The notes under the pieces: generated by a model
The model's database searches: none
What the model was told of the DNA's origin: nothing
Seen by the model: the letters and a program-made list of their open reading frames with translations, nothing else
Assembly: GCF_042686175.1 (NCBI RefSeq)
Contig: NZ_JBHUOR010000139.1
Span: 1 to 64,000 of the forward strand
Source of the DNA: Kurthia populi
Lineage (GTDB): Bacteria > Bacillota > Bacilli > Bacillales_A > Planococcaceae
DNA: 64,000 nucleotides
Direction: 5' to 3'
In this document: one piece after another, positions 1-7,571 of the stretch
Layout of the letters: the number at the start of each line of letters is the position of its first letter
How positions within the stretch are numbered: the first letter of the stretch is position 1
Translations under genes and position numbers: made by a program

Positions 1-34
1 CCTGTTGATTTTGGTGTAGGAACTTTAATTATAC

Positions 35-64
35 AGGCTCATATTGAATGGGTCTTTTTTTATT
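35..64 (+). terminator. Possible intrinsic terminator entering from the left
   Basis: An 8-bp stem with G-T wobbles (arms AGGCTCAT at 35-42 and ATGGGTCT at 48-55) is followed by a run of T on the plus strand. It could end a plus-strand gene whose coding part lies outside the window. The rest of 1-273 shows no supported gene, and lysC has no strong terminator of its own there. Confidence 0.4.
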
Positions 65-273
65 TATTTTGAGTGGTGCACTTAATATTACAATTCGTCT
101 TATAATAAAATGACTGATTTATGAAAATAATCGTTTATTATCGATGCCTTTCATGTCATTTCATTTTTAAATAGAAGAAACTCAAAATTTTTAGAGATTT
201 CTGTTCAATTTCCACTTAGATAACTGGACATTTGCCTACACAAAAGACTACTCTTTTTTTATTTCTTTTCCGT

Positions 274-768
274 TTAAACTTCTACTGAAACTTTACTTAA
301 TTCAAATTCCTCATGTAGAGCATTGGCTGCTTTTAACATATCTTCATGCGCTACTACGACCGACACTTTGATTTCAGATGTACTAACCATCTTCACACCG
401 ATGCCTTCGCGGTATAGACGGTCAAACATCGCCGCCGCAACTCCTGGATTAGAGGCCATACCTGAGCCAACAATCGATACTTTTGCTAATTGACTCTCAT
501 GCTCGATATGGTCATAGCCTAATGTACTTTTATGTGCTGCTAAAACGGCTAATGTCTCTTGTAACTGTGATTCTTTAACAGAGAATGACACCGTTGGACT
601 GCCTTGTGCGACAAGCGCCTGTACAATAATATCAACATTGATATGATTTTTAGCTAATGTTGTAAAAATATTGGCAAGTGAGCCAGTATAGCTTTCATTA
701 TAATAAACGGTCATACGCACGATTTGCTCTTCAAAGGCAACTCCGCGCACTACTAGATTTTTTTCCAC
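274..768 (-). CDS. lysC: Aspartokinase II beta subunit from internal start in lysC
   Basis: Inside lysC, a perfect AAGGAGG (777-783) stands eight bases before an in-frame GTG (766-768), which is codon 246. The product would be 164 residues starting at V(M)EKNLVVRG and would hold the two ACT domains only. In B. subtilis, aspartokinase II is an alpha2beta2 enzyme whose beta subunit arises from an in-frame internal start at the same relative place. That an identical arrangement with a strong ribosome-binding site exists here is seen directly; that it is translated is inferred. Confidence 0.75.
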   Translation of the reverse strand: MEKNLVVRGVAFEEQIVRMTVYYNESYTGSLANIFTTLAKNHINVDIIVQALVAQGSPTVSFSVKESQLQETLAVLAAHKSTLGYDHIEHESQLAKVSIVGSGMASNPGVAAAMFDRLYREGIGVKMVSTSEIKVSVVVAHEDMLKAANALHEEFELSKVSVEV

Positions 769-1503
769 TATAACTTCCTCCTTCAAAATCGTTCCCTCAA
801 CTTCTTCATAACTCGAGCGAACGGTCATCGGCATACGATGATTTTTAGCGACCTCCACGCTACGTGGATGAAGCACACCCGCGCCTAAACGTGCGAGTTC
901 AAGCATTTCATCATAAGACATCTCCTGTAGCTTACGCGCGCCTTTAATATAGCGTGGGTCACTTGTATACACGCCGTCCACATCGGTGTAAATATCACAG
1001 CGTTCTGCGCCAAGAGCTGCCGCAAGTGCCACAGCTGTCGTATCTGAGCCACCTCGACCGAGCGTCGTAATATTCCCTTGTGCATCAATGCCTTGGAAAC
1101 CCGCTACAACGGCAATTTTATGCTCATTTAATGCTTGCTGAATCATTTTTGCTTGAATGTTTTCAATACGTGCATTGCTCGGTACTTGCTCCGTCACAAT
1201 GCCCGCTTGCCACCCTGTAAAAGACTGTGCTTCAATGCCTAAAGATTGAAGCGCCATCGATAATAATGAAATTGTCACCTGCTCACCTGTTGTTAGCAGA
1301 ACATCCATTTCACGTTTTGAAGGAGTCGTTGCTATCTCATTTGCCATTGCGACAAGTTGATCGGTCGTTTTCCCCATTGCAGATACAACAGCCACAATGC
1401 TATGCCCTTTTTTATATTCCTTTTGAATTCGCTGTGCTACGTGCTGAATTCGTTCTGTTGTCGCTACCGAAGTACCGCCAAATTTTACAACTAAAGTACT
1501 CAA
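274..1503 (-). CDS. lysC: Aspartokinase II, lysine-sensitive, alpha subunit
   Basis: Phosphorylates aspartate in the first step of lysine, diaminopimelate, threonine and methionine synthesis, in the cytoplasm. The 409-residue protein opens with the kinase motif KFGGTSVA (from residue 7) and has the catalytic amino-acid kinase domain to about residue 240, followed by two ACT regulatory domains. Length matches B. subtilis LysC (about 408). The start is TTG at 1503, with GGGGAG nine bases upstream. A lysine riboswitch and terminator lie directly upstream, so the gene should be shut off by lysine. An internal start for a beta subunit lies in the same frame (separate entry). Assignment to the lysine-sensitive isozyme rests on the riboswitch and the internal start. 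Confidence 0.95.
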   Translation of the reverse strand: MSTLVVKFGGTSVATTERIQHVAQRIQKEYKKGHSIVAVVSAMGKTTDQLVAMANEIATTPSKREMDVLLTTGEQVTISLLSMALQSLGIEAQSFTGWQAGIVTEQVPSNARIENIQAKMIQQALNEHKIAVVAGFQGIDAQGNITTLGRGGSDTTAVALAAALGAERCDIYTDVDGVYTSDPRYIKGARKLQEMSYDEMLELARLGAGVLHPRSVEVAKNHRMPMTVRSSYEEVEGTILKEEVIVEKNLVVRGVAFEEQIVRMTVYYNESYTGSLANIFTTLAKNHINVDIIVQALVAQGSPTVSFSVKESQLQETLAVLAAHKSTLGYDHIEHESQLAKVSIVGSGMASNPGVAAAMFDRLYREGIGVKMVSTSEIKVSVVVAHEDMLKAANALHEEFELSKVSVEV

Positions 1504-1553
1504 ATTTATTCGCTCCCCACATATTGTCTATGTCAGGCAGTCAACATGAATCG

Positions 1554-1586
1554 AAAAAAGGCCGACCTAAATTTTAGGCCGACCTT
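1554..1586 (-). terminator. Riboswitch expression-platform terminator before lysC
   Basis: On the minus strand AAGGTCGGCCTAAA pairs across a short loop with TTTAGGTCGGCC, followed by six T. It sits about 50 bases upstream of the lysC start and just after the lysine aptamer, so it is the attenuator that lysine binding should favour. Confidence 0.9.
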
Positions 1587-1805
1587 CGCATGTACGTTCA
1601 TCGTTCGAACATTCATGTGTGATAGCCCTCCAGAACCATTGCTGATTCTGACAATTCCACATTTCTTAAATGTAGAACCAACAGTTAGAAAGAATAGATT
1701 TCCTAACCATTTCGGCGGCCTCCCCTTTCAACACTCCTCACCGGTTCTATCCAACCTAAGAATGTTTACTATTAGAGTTCCGCGCCTCTATCATCACTAA
1801 TCTAG
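1587..1805 (-). promoter_or_regulatory. Lysine riboswitch (L box) controlling lysC
   Basis: The minus strand shows the conserved L-box blocks in order: GATAGAGGCGCGG (1780-1792), GGGGAGGCCGCCGAAA (1710-1725) and GGAGGGCTATCAC (1619-1631), spread over about 190 bases and followed by an intrinsic terminator. Known members of this class bind lysine and terminate transcription of aspartokinase or lysine uptake genes. uvrC ends only about 50 bases upstream with no terminator between, so uvrC read-through would also pass through the switch. Confidence 0.93.
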
Positions 1806-1854
1806 TGATTTCATTTGGTGCTTTAACATTATCACAATATTTGGAAAAGGACAA

Positions 1855-3627
1855 TTATTTTTTTGAAAAATACGCAATTACGGTATTACTTAATGATTTA
1901 GGTAGTCCAGCTTCTACTAATTGTGCCTCATCTGCTTCTTTAATTTTCTTAATCGAGCCGAAATGACGCAGTAGTTGCTGCTTTCGCTTTGGACCAACGC
2001 CTGGTATCTCATCTAATACCGACGTAATGGCATTTTTTTGGTGCAACTGACGATGGAACGTAATCGCAAAGCGGTGCACTTCATCTTGTATACGCTGTAA
2101 TAAATAAAAGGCCTCACTATTATGCTTGAGTGGCACAAGCTCCGGTGGCATACCGTATAGCAGCTGCTTCGTACGGTGCTTATCATCCTTTGCCAGACCA
2201 ACAATCGGAATATCGAGCCCTAGCTCATCCTCTAGCACCTCGCGCACGACCTCCATTTGCCCTTTACCGCCATCTGTGACGATTAAATCAGGCCAAGGCT
2301 GGTCATCACGTAACATCCGTGTATAACGACGACGTACGACCTCACGCATCGCTCCGTAATCATCATGCGCCTCTGCCTGCTGAATTTTAAATTTACGATA
2401 ATCCTTTTTACTCGGCTTACCGTCAACGAATACAACCATTGCAGAGACGGTATCGGCACCAAAAATATGTGAGTTATCAAAGGCTTCGATGCGCAGCGGT
2501 GTAACGATTTGTAATGCATCCCCTAGTTCCTCACAGGCTCCAATCGTGCGCTCCTCTTGACGCTCAATCAGCTTAAATTTCTCATCAATCGAGTTTTGCG
2601 CATTTTGCGTCGCAAGCTCTAGCAATTCTTTTTTCTTACCCTTTTGTGGCTGTAGTACAGTAGCATGCAGCGCCTCTTCTAGCATCTTCGCATCAATTTG
2701 TTGTGGGACGAGTATTTCCTTCGGTAGCAAATGCCCTTTTTCATAAAAGCGCGCCACAAATGTTAAGAATTCTTCTTCCGGCTCTCCGTAGGACGGGAAC
2801 ATCGATACTTCACGCTCGATTAGCTTGCCTTGACGTACAAAAAAGACCTGTACACAAATCCAGCCCTTATCGACCGCATAACCAAAAATATCGCGATCTG
2901 TGAAGTCATTAATAATAATTTTTTGATGTTCTACAACTTTTTCGATATGCGCAATTTGGTCTCGAAATTCCTTTGCTCGCTCAAAATCAAGCTGCTCAGA
3001 GGCTTCATACATTTTCTTCGTTAATTCTTTTTTGACATCATCCTGCCCACCCTTTAAAAAGCGTGAAATTTCCTGCTTCATGTCATCATAGGTTTCCTTA
3101 GGAATGTCTTTGACACAAGGCGCAAGACACTGGCCGATATGATAATAGAGACAAACGCGATTTGGCATCGGATCACATTTGCGTAATGGATATAAACGAT
3201 CTAGTAGCTTCTTCGTTTCAGCAGCGGCATAGCCGTTTGGATAAGGACCAAAGTATTTTGCGCGGTCCTTTTTCACCTTACGCGTAATCATTAGGCGTGG
3301 GTAGCGTTCATTTGTTATTTTCAAATAAGGATATGTTTTATCATCCTTCAGCATAATATTATATTTTGGGTCATGTAATTTAATTAGATTAAGCTCTAGT
3401 AAAAAGGCTTCCATATCCGAGGATGTCATAATGTATTCAAAATCGACAATTTCACTAACTAAGCGCTCCGTTTTCGCATTATGTGAACCGGTAAAATACG
3501 AGCGCACACGATTTTTTAAAACTTTCGCTTTCCCTACATAAATAATCGTTCCTTGTCGGTCCTTCATTAAGTAGCAACCCGGCTTATCCGGTAAGATAGC
3601 GAGCTTTTGTTTTAATAAGTCATTCAA
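1855..3627 (-). CDS. uvrC: Excinuclease ABC subunit C
   Basis: Makes the dual incisions beside a DNA lesion with UvrA and UvrB in nucleotide excision repair. The 590-residue protein has an N-terminal GIY-YIG nuclease domain (GCYLMKD with IIYVGKAK, residues about 17-35), a UVR domain near residues 196-231, the RNase H-like second nuclease (IEAFDNSHIFGAD and DLIVTDGGKGQ), and a C-terminal helix-hairpin-helix (IPGVGPKRKQQLL). The length is normal for the family. It lies downstream of trxA, from which it is separated by a terminator. Confidence 0.97.
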   Translation of the reverse strand: MNDLLKQKLAILPDKPGCYLMKDRQGTIIYVGKAKVLKNRVRSYFTGSHNAKTERLVSEIVDFEYIMTSSDMEAFLLELNLIKLHDPKYNIMLKDDKTYPYLKITNERYPRLMITRKVKKDRAKYFGPYPNGYAAAETKKLLDRLYPLRKCDPMPNRVCLYYHIGQCLAPCVKDIPKETYDDMKQEISRFLKGGQDDVKKELTKKMYEASEQLDFERAKEFRDQIAHIEKVVEHQKIIINDFTDRDIFGYAVDKGWICVQVFFVRQGKLIEREVSMFPSYGEPEEEFLTFVARFYEKGHLLPKEILVPQQIDAKMLEEALHATVLQPQKGKKKELLELATQNAQNSIDEKFKLIERQEERTIGACEELGDALQIVTPLRIEAFDNSHIFGADTVSAMVVFVDGKPSKKDYRKFKIQQAEAHDDYGAMREVVRRRYTRMLRDDQPWPDLIVTDGGKGQMEVVREVLEDELGLDIPIVGLAKDDKHRTKQLLYGMPPELVPLKHNSEAFYLLQRIQDEVHRFAITFHRQLHQKNAITSVLDEIPGVGPKRKQQLLRHFGSIKKIKEADEAQLVEAGLPKSLSNTVIAYFSKK

Positions 3628-3676
3628 TGACGTTCCCCCCTCATATACTCATTATACAAAATCGAACAGGCGTTCA

Positions 3677-3713
3677 CAAAAAAAGAGCGCTTATGCCGTA
3701 GCACAAGCGCTCT
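3677..3713 (-). terminator. Terminator downstream of trxA
   Basis: Minus strand AGAGCGCTTGTG pairs with the later AAGCGCTCT, followed by seven T. It lies between the trxA stop and the uvrC start and separates the two transcripts. Confidence 0.85.
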
Positions 3714-3735
3714 TCTTTCTATATGTTGTTGCGTA

Positions 3736-4050
3736 TTAAGCGTGTTTTGATACGAATTCAGCTAAAGCTTCTTTTGGTTGGTAACCAACAACTTTATCTA
3801 CTAATTCGCCATCTTTGAATAATACAAGTGTAGGAATTGACATAATACCGAATTCAGCAGCTGTTTGTTGGTTTTGGTCAACATCTACTTTTACGATTTC
3901 TGCTTGTCCTTCGATTTCAGGTGCTAGTTCTTCAAGAACTGGCGCGATCATTTTACATGGTCCACACCAAGTTGCCCAGAAATCTACTAATACTAAACCT
4001 TTTTCAATATCGCCATGGAATGACGCGTCTGTTGCATGTTTAATTGCCAT
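3736..4050 (-). CDS. trxA: Thioredoxin
   Basis: General cytosolic protein disulfide reductase, kept reduced by thioredoxin reductase; it feeds ribonucleotide reductase among others. The 104-residue protein carries the active site W-C-G-P-C (cysteines 29 and 32) in the standard context VDFWATWCGPC, plus the conserved cis-proline segment IPTLVLF. ATG is preceded by AAGGAGG. It has its own terminator and about 220 bases of upstream DNA after etfA, so it is probably transcribed alone. Confidence 0.98.
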   Translation of the reverse strand: MAIKHATDASFHGDIEKGLVLVDFWATWCGPCKMIAPVLEELAPEIEGQAEIVKVDVDQNQQTAAEFGIMSIPTLVLFKDGELVDKVVGYQPKEALAEFVSKHA

Positions 4051-4225
4051 AATTATATAGCCTCCTTAGTTCTCATTACCGAAAGTTTAGCACATTTCAA
4101 GGGTGCCTGCGACTTTTTTGCTTGATATAAAGATATATCCGCATAATCTAGCGAATGAATCTTCCGGTATCTCTTTTATCCAATGCGGATTTCCTATAAA
4201 GTCGTCTCTTTCATATCTTTTTTAA

Positions 4226-4259
4226 TATAAAACGGGGAACCACATTGCTGTGATTCCCC
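4226..4259 (-). terminator. Terminator of the fad/etf transcript
   Basis: Minus strand GGGGAATCAC and GTGGTTCCCC form a stem with a six-base loop, followed by a T-rich stretch, 14 bases after the etfA stop. The remaining bases up to trxA (about 4060-4225) show no gene. Confidence 0.85.
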
Positions 4260-4272
4260 AGTGTTTTTAAAA

Positions 4273-5250
4273 TTACGCGTTCACTTGAAGCGCTTTAACT
4301 TCTTCGATTAGAAGAGGTACTACTTCGAATAAGTCGCCTACAATACCGTAGTCAGCCACATTGAAGATGTTTGCTTCTGGGTCTTTGTTAATAGCAACAA
4401 TGACTTTTGAATTCGACATACCCGCTAAATGTTGGATTGCACCAGAGATACCTGCAGCGATATAAAGGTCTGGTGTTACAACTTTACCTGTTTGGCCGAT
4501 TTGTAGTGAGTAATCACAGTATTCTGCGTCACATGCACCACGAGATGCGCCAACCGCACCGCCAAGAAGATTAGCAAGCTGTTTTAATGGTTCGAAGCCT
4601 TCAGAGCTCTTTACGCCACGACCACCAGAAACGATTACTTTCGCTTCTGAAAGGTCAACGCCTTCTGTCGATTTACGAACAACGTTTTTCACGATTGTAC
4701 GTAAGTTTGTAATATCTACTGATAATGCTTCAGCAGAGCCCGACTTCGATGCATCTTTTTCAAGAGGCTCGATGTTATTCGGACGTACAGATACTAATAG
4801 TGGAGAGCTTTGAGATTCCACTTTTTCAAACGCTTTACCAGAGTAGATTGAGCGGATAAATTGTGCGCTATCGCCTTCACCCTCGATTTTTGTGACGTCT
4901 GAGATAAGACCTGCTTCTAGTTTTGCCGCAACTTTTGGTGATAAATCTTTACCAAGTGCTGTGTGACCAAACACGATTGCTTCTGGGCCTTCTTGGTCGA
5001 TTACCGCGTTAAGCGCTTGACCGAAACCATCAGAAGTATAATGTTGTAAGTGTGGGTGCTCCACTGTAATAACACGGTCAGCACCATAAGCGAATAGCTC
5101 ACCTGCTAAGTCACCTACTGATTGGCCGAATAATGCTGCAACGACTTCGCCGCCGCCAGAGATCGTTTTACCTGCTGCGATTGCTTCAAATGATACATTT
5201 CGTAACGCGCCTTCACGTGCTTCTGCTAAAACAACTACTTTTTTTGACAT
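4273..5250 (-). CDS. etfA: Electron transfer flavoprotein alpha subunit
   Basis: FAD-bearing half of the heterodimer that accepts electrons from acyl-CoA dehydrogenases during beta-oxidation. About 325 residues. The C-terminal FAD-binding region is clear (SGGRGVKSSEGF, GASRGACDAEYCDYSLQIGQTGK, LYIAAGISGAIQHLAGM). The frame is open six codons further upstream, but GGGAGG stands seven bases before the ATG at 5250, which I take as the start. It is the last gene of the fadR-fadB-etfB-etfA run and is followed by a terminator. Confidence 0.96.
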   Translation of the reverse strand: MSKKVVVLAEAREGALRNVSFEAIAAGKTISGGGEVVAALFGQSVGDLAGELFAYGADRVITVEHPHLQHYTSDGFGQALNAVIDQEGPEAIVFGHTALGKDLSPKVAAKLEAGLISDVTKIEGEGDSAQFIRSIYSGKAFEKVESQSSPLLVSVRPNNIEPLEKDASKSGSAEALSVDITNLRTIVKNVVRKSTEGVDLSEAKVIVSGGRGVKSSEGFEPLKQLANLLGGAVGASRGACDAEYCDYSLQIGQTGKVVTPDLYIAAGISGAIQHLAGMSNSKVIVAINKDPEANIFNVADYGIVGDLFEVVPLLIEEVKALQVNA

Positions 5251-5285
5251 TGTAAATCCTCCCATCAATTTGTTTACTTAGGATG

Positions 5286-6059
5286 TTAAATAACTTTCGC
5301 TTCAGAATGTAGTAATGATACTAATTCTTTCACTTGAGCTGGTAATTCACCTTCAAGTACGCGACCTGCTGCTTTTGTTGGTGGAAGGAAAATTTCCACA
5401 ACGTTTGTTTTTGGTTCTACATCGTCTTCATCGATGTCTAAATCATCTAACTCTAATTCTTCAAGCGGTTTTTTCTTCGCTTTCATAATCCCTTGTAGTG
5501 AAGGATAGCGAGGTTCATTTAAACCTTGTTGTGCTGTGATTAATAGAGGTAGAGCTGTTTCGATTTCTTCTGAATCCCCTTCAACGTCGCGAACGATGTT
5601 TGCTTTACCGCCACTAATTTCAAGAGAAGTAATAGTTGTTACATAGTTAATGCCTAATAATTCTGCTAAACGTGGAGCTACTTGACCTGAGCCGCCGTCG
5701 ATTGCAACGTTACCGCCTAGGATTAAGTCTGCTTCTTTATCTTTTAGGTATTCTGCTAAAATAGCTGAGATTGTATATTGGTCTAAATCATCTAAATCTT
5801 CTTCAGCGTTGATTAATACGGCTTTATCTGCGCCCATTGCTAATGCTGTACGAAGTTGTTTTTCTGACTCCTCATTACCGATTGTCAGTACTGTTACTTC
5901 GCCGCCCTCAGCGTCGCGGATTTTAATCGCTTCTTCGATGGCATATTCATCGTACGGATTGATGATGAATTCCGCACCGTCTTCTTGAATTTGACCTCCG
6001 TTAATAACGATTTTTTCTTCCGTATCAAAAGTTCTTTTTACTAATACAAAGATGTTCAT
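5286..6059 (-). CDS. etfB: Electron transfer flavoprotein beta subunit
   Basis: Partner of EtfA; binds AMP and shuttles electrons from fatty acyl-CoA dehydrogenases. The 257-residue protein has the ETF-beta pattern (MNIFVLVKRTFDTEEKI, NPYDEYAIEEAI, LGGNVAIDGGSGQVAPRLAELLG). The start has GGGAGG upstream. It lies 36 bases before etfA and 27 bases after fadB, so it is plainly co-transcribed with both. Confidence 0.96.
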   Translation of the reverse strand: MNIFVLVKRTFDTEEKIVINGGQIQEDGAEFIINPYDEYAIEEAIKIRDAEGGEVTVLTIGNEESEKQLRTALAMGADKAVLINAEEDLDDLDQYTISAILAEYLKDKEADLILGGNVAIDGGSGQVAPRLAELLGINYVTTITSLEISGGKANIVRDVEGDSEEIETALPLLITAQQGLNEPRYPSLQGIMKAKKKPLEELELDDLDIDEDDVEPKTNVVEIFLPPTKAAGRVLEGELPAQVKELVSLLHSEAKVI

Positions 6060-6086
6060 AATCGTAAACCTCCCTATGTGTATTAT

Positions 6087-6860
6087 CTATTTTCCCTTAA
6101 ATACTGGCTTGCGTTTTTCTACAAACGCTGCGATGCCTTCTTTTGCATCTTCTGTCTTAAAGCATGCTGCAAAGTGCTCGGCTTCCGCTTCTAATGTTTC
6201 CTTTAGATTGGGTGTATCGCCTAAACGAAGTAGGTCGATGGCTGATTTTAATGCTAGTGGACTCTTTTCAGCAATTTTTTGTGCTTTTTGAAGTACACTC
6301 GCTTTCAGCTCCTCTTCTGGAAAATGAGCATTAGCTAACCCCCACTGTACAGCTTCCTCACCTGTTAATGACTCAGACGTAAACATCATTTCTGCTGCTT
6401 TAGCAAGTCCAACATGGCTCGGTAATCGTTGCGTACCACCATACCCTGGAATTAATCCAAGGTTAAGCTCAGGAAGCCCAAGCTTGGCATTAGACGCGAC
6501 ATATCGGATATGGCAACTCATGGCTAATTCCAATCCGCCACCTAGCGCAGCACCATGAATGGCCGCGATAACTGGTTTCTCGAAAGTTTCGATTTTTCTG
6601 AAAATTTTATGCACAGCCATTGTCTGATCATGCATTTGTTTTTCCGTTTCAACTTGCGTAAACTCTTTAATGTCTGCACCAGCTGAGAAAAATCGGCCTT
6701 CGCCGTGAATAACGACAACACGTGTATCTGGATCGTTGGCAATTTTATCAAATAGACCGTCAAGCTCGACGATCAGCGCATAGCTCATTGCGTTCGCGGG
6801 TGGGCGATTAATCGTAATGACTGCTAGGGCGCCTTGGTTCGATAATTGTAGAAAGCTCAT
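6087..6860 (-). CDS. fadB: Enoyl-CoA hydratase
   Basis: Hydrates trans-2-enoyl-CoA in beta-oxidation; cytosolic crotonase family. The 257-residue protein has the oxyanion-hole segments RFFSAGADIKEF and AIHGAALGGGLELAMSCHIRY, and the catalytic-region pattern LGLPELNLGLIPGYGGTQRL. The start has TAGGAGGG upstream. It stands between fadR and etfB exactly as B. subtilis fadB (ysiB) does, so the symbol follows B. subtilis use, not the E. coli multifunctional FadB. Confidence 0.92.
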   Translation of the reverse strand: MSFLQLSNQGALAVITINRPPANAMSYALIVELDGLFDKIANDPDTRVVVIHGEGRFFSAGADIKEFTQVETEKQMHDQTMAVHKIFRKIETFEKPVIAAIHGAALGGGLELAMSCHIRYVASNAKLGLPELNLGLIPGYGGTQRLPSHVGLAKAAEMMFTSESLTGEEAVQWGLANAHFPEEELKASVLQKAQKIAEKSPLALKSAIDLLRLGDTPNLKETLEAEAEHFAACFKTEDAKEGIAAFVEKRKPVFKGK

Positions 6861-6883
6861 TCGCTAATTCCCTCCTATATGTA

Positions 6884-6909
6884 AGAGGCTGAGCAAAAGC
6901 TCAGTCTCT
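6884..6909 (-). other. Intercistronic hairpin between fadR and fadB
   Basis: Minus strand AGAGACTGAGC and GCTCAGCCTCT form an 11-bp stem with a four-base loop, starting just after the fadR stop. No T tract follows, so it is more likely a processing or partial-termination hairpin than a full terminator. Confidence 0.6.
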
Positions 6910-6912
6910 AAA

Positions 6913-7494
6913 TTATGACTTAATACCATTTAGCAATAACTCATATACTTTGGGTGCTAGTGCGAGCAAATCAAATTTTTGGTCTTTCATCACCCATGAA
7001 GTCGTTACTTCATCAATGGTTCCAAAAATACATTGTCTCGCCAAACGAATGTCCATATTCGCTCTGAAGTCACCTGCATTAACACCTTGTCGTAAGATTT
7101 CATCGATTAAATCGAGATAACCTTTTAAAATAGCATTAATTTTCGCTCGAACTTCAATATTGGATTGGCGCAATTCTAGTTGTGTCACGATCCCGAGATG
7201 TTTATTATCCGTTTGTACTTTAAAGTGACTTTCAATCATCTTTTGCAGTTTCTCAGAAGCTGTTTCATTGCGATCTACAATCACTTGTAAGCGGTTAATA
7301 AAAACTGCCATCTTATCTTCAAAAACGGAGATTAAAATATCCTCTTTATTTTTGAAGTATAAATAAATGGTTCCATCCGCAACACCAGCCTGCTTCGCGA
7401 TTTTCGAAACTTGCGCTTGATGATAGCCGTTTTCTGCAATAACAATTACTGCAGCGTCTATAATTTGCTTATACTTCGGCTTTTCTTTCCTCAC
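6913..7494 (-). CDS. fadR: TetR-family fatty-acid metabolism repressor FadR
   Basis: Transcriptional repressor of beta-oxidation genes, released by long-chain acyl-CoA in B. subtilis. The 193-residue protein has an N-terminal TetR helix-turn-helix (IIDAAVIVIAENGYHQAQV, then AGVADGTIYLYFKNKEDIL) and an all-helical ligand domain. GTG at 7494 is used with GGTGGTG upstream. A near-perfect FadR box lies between this gene and lcfA, implying autoregulation of fadR-fadB-etfB-etfA. A second box sits upstream of lcfA. Confidence 0.92.
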   Translation of the reverse strand: MRKEKPKYKQIIDAAVIVIAENGYHQAQVSKIAKQAGVADGTIYLYFKNKEDILISVFEDKMAVFINRLQVIVDRNETASEKLQKMIESHFKVQTDNKHLGIVTQLELRQSNIEVRAKINAILKGYLDLIDEILRQGVNAGDFRANMDIRLARQCIFGTIDEVTTSWVMKDQKFDLLALAPKVYELLLNGIKS

Positions 7495-7520
7495 TTTGTA
7501 TCACCACCATATCCAAAAAA

Positions 7521-7538
7521 TGAATGGTTATTCATTCA
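7521..7538. promoter_or_regulatory. FadR operator upstream of fadR
   Basis: TGAATGGTTATTCATTCA is an 18-bp palindrome that fits the B. subtilis FadR consensus TGAATGA(A/C)TANTCATTCA at nearly every position. It lies 27 bases before the fadR start, placing it over the probable promoter of fadR-fadB-etfBA. Confidence 0.88.
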
Positions 7539-7571
7539 CATCTTTATAATAAATGCACCTGGTAAGTTTTG

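Noticed and set aside
1546..1800. 84-codon plus-strand frame between lysC and uvrC
   Set aside because: It is the complement of the lysine riboswitch.
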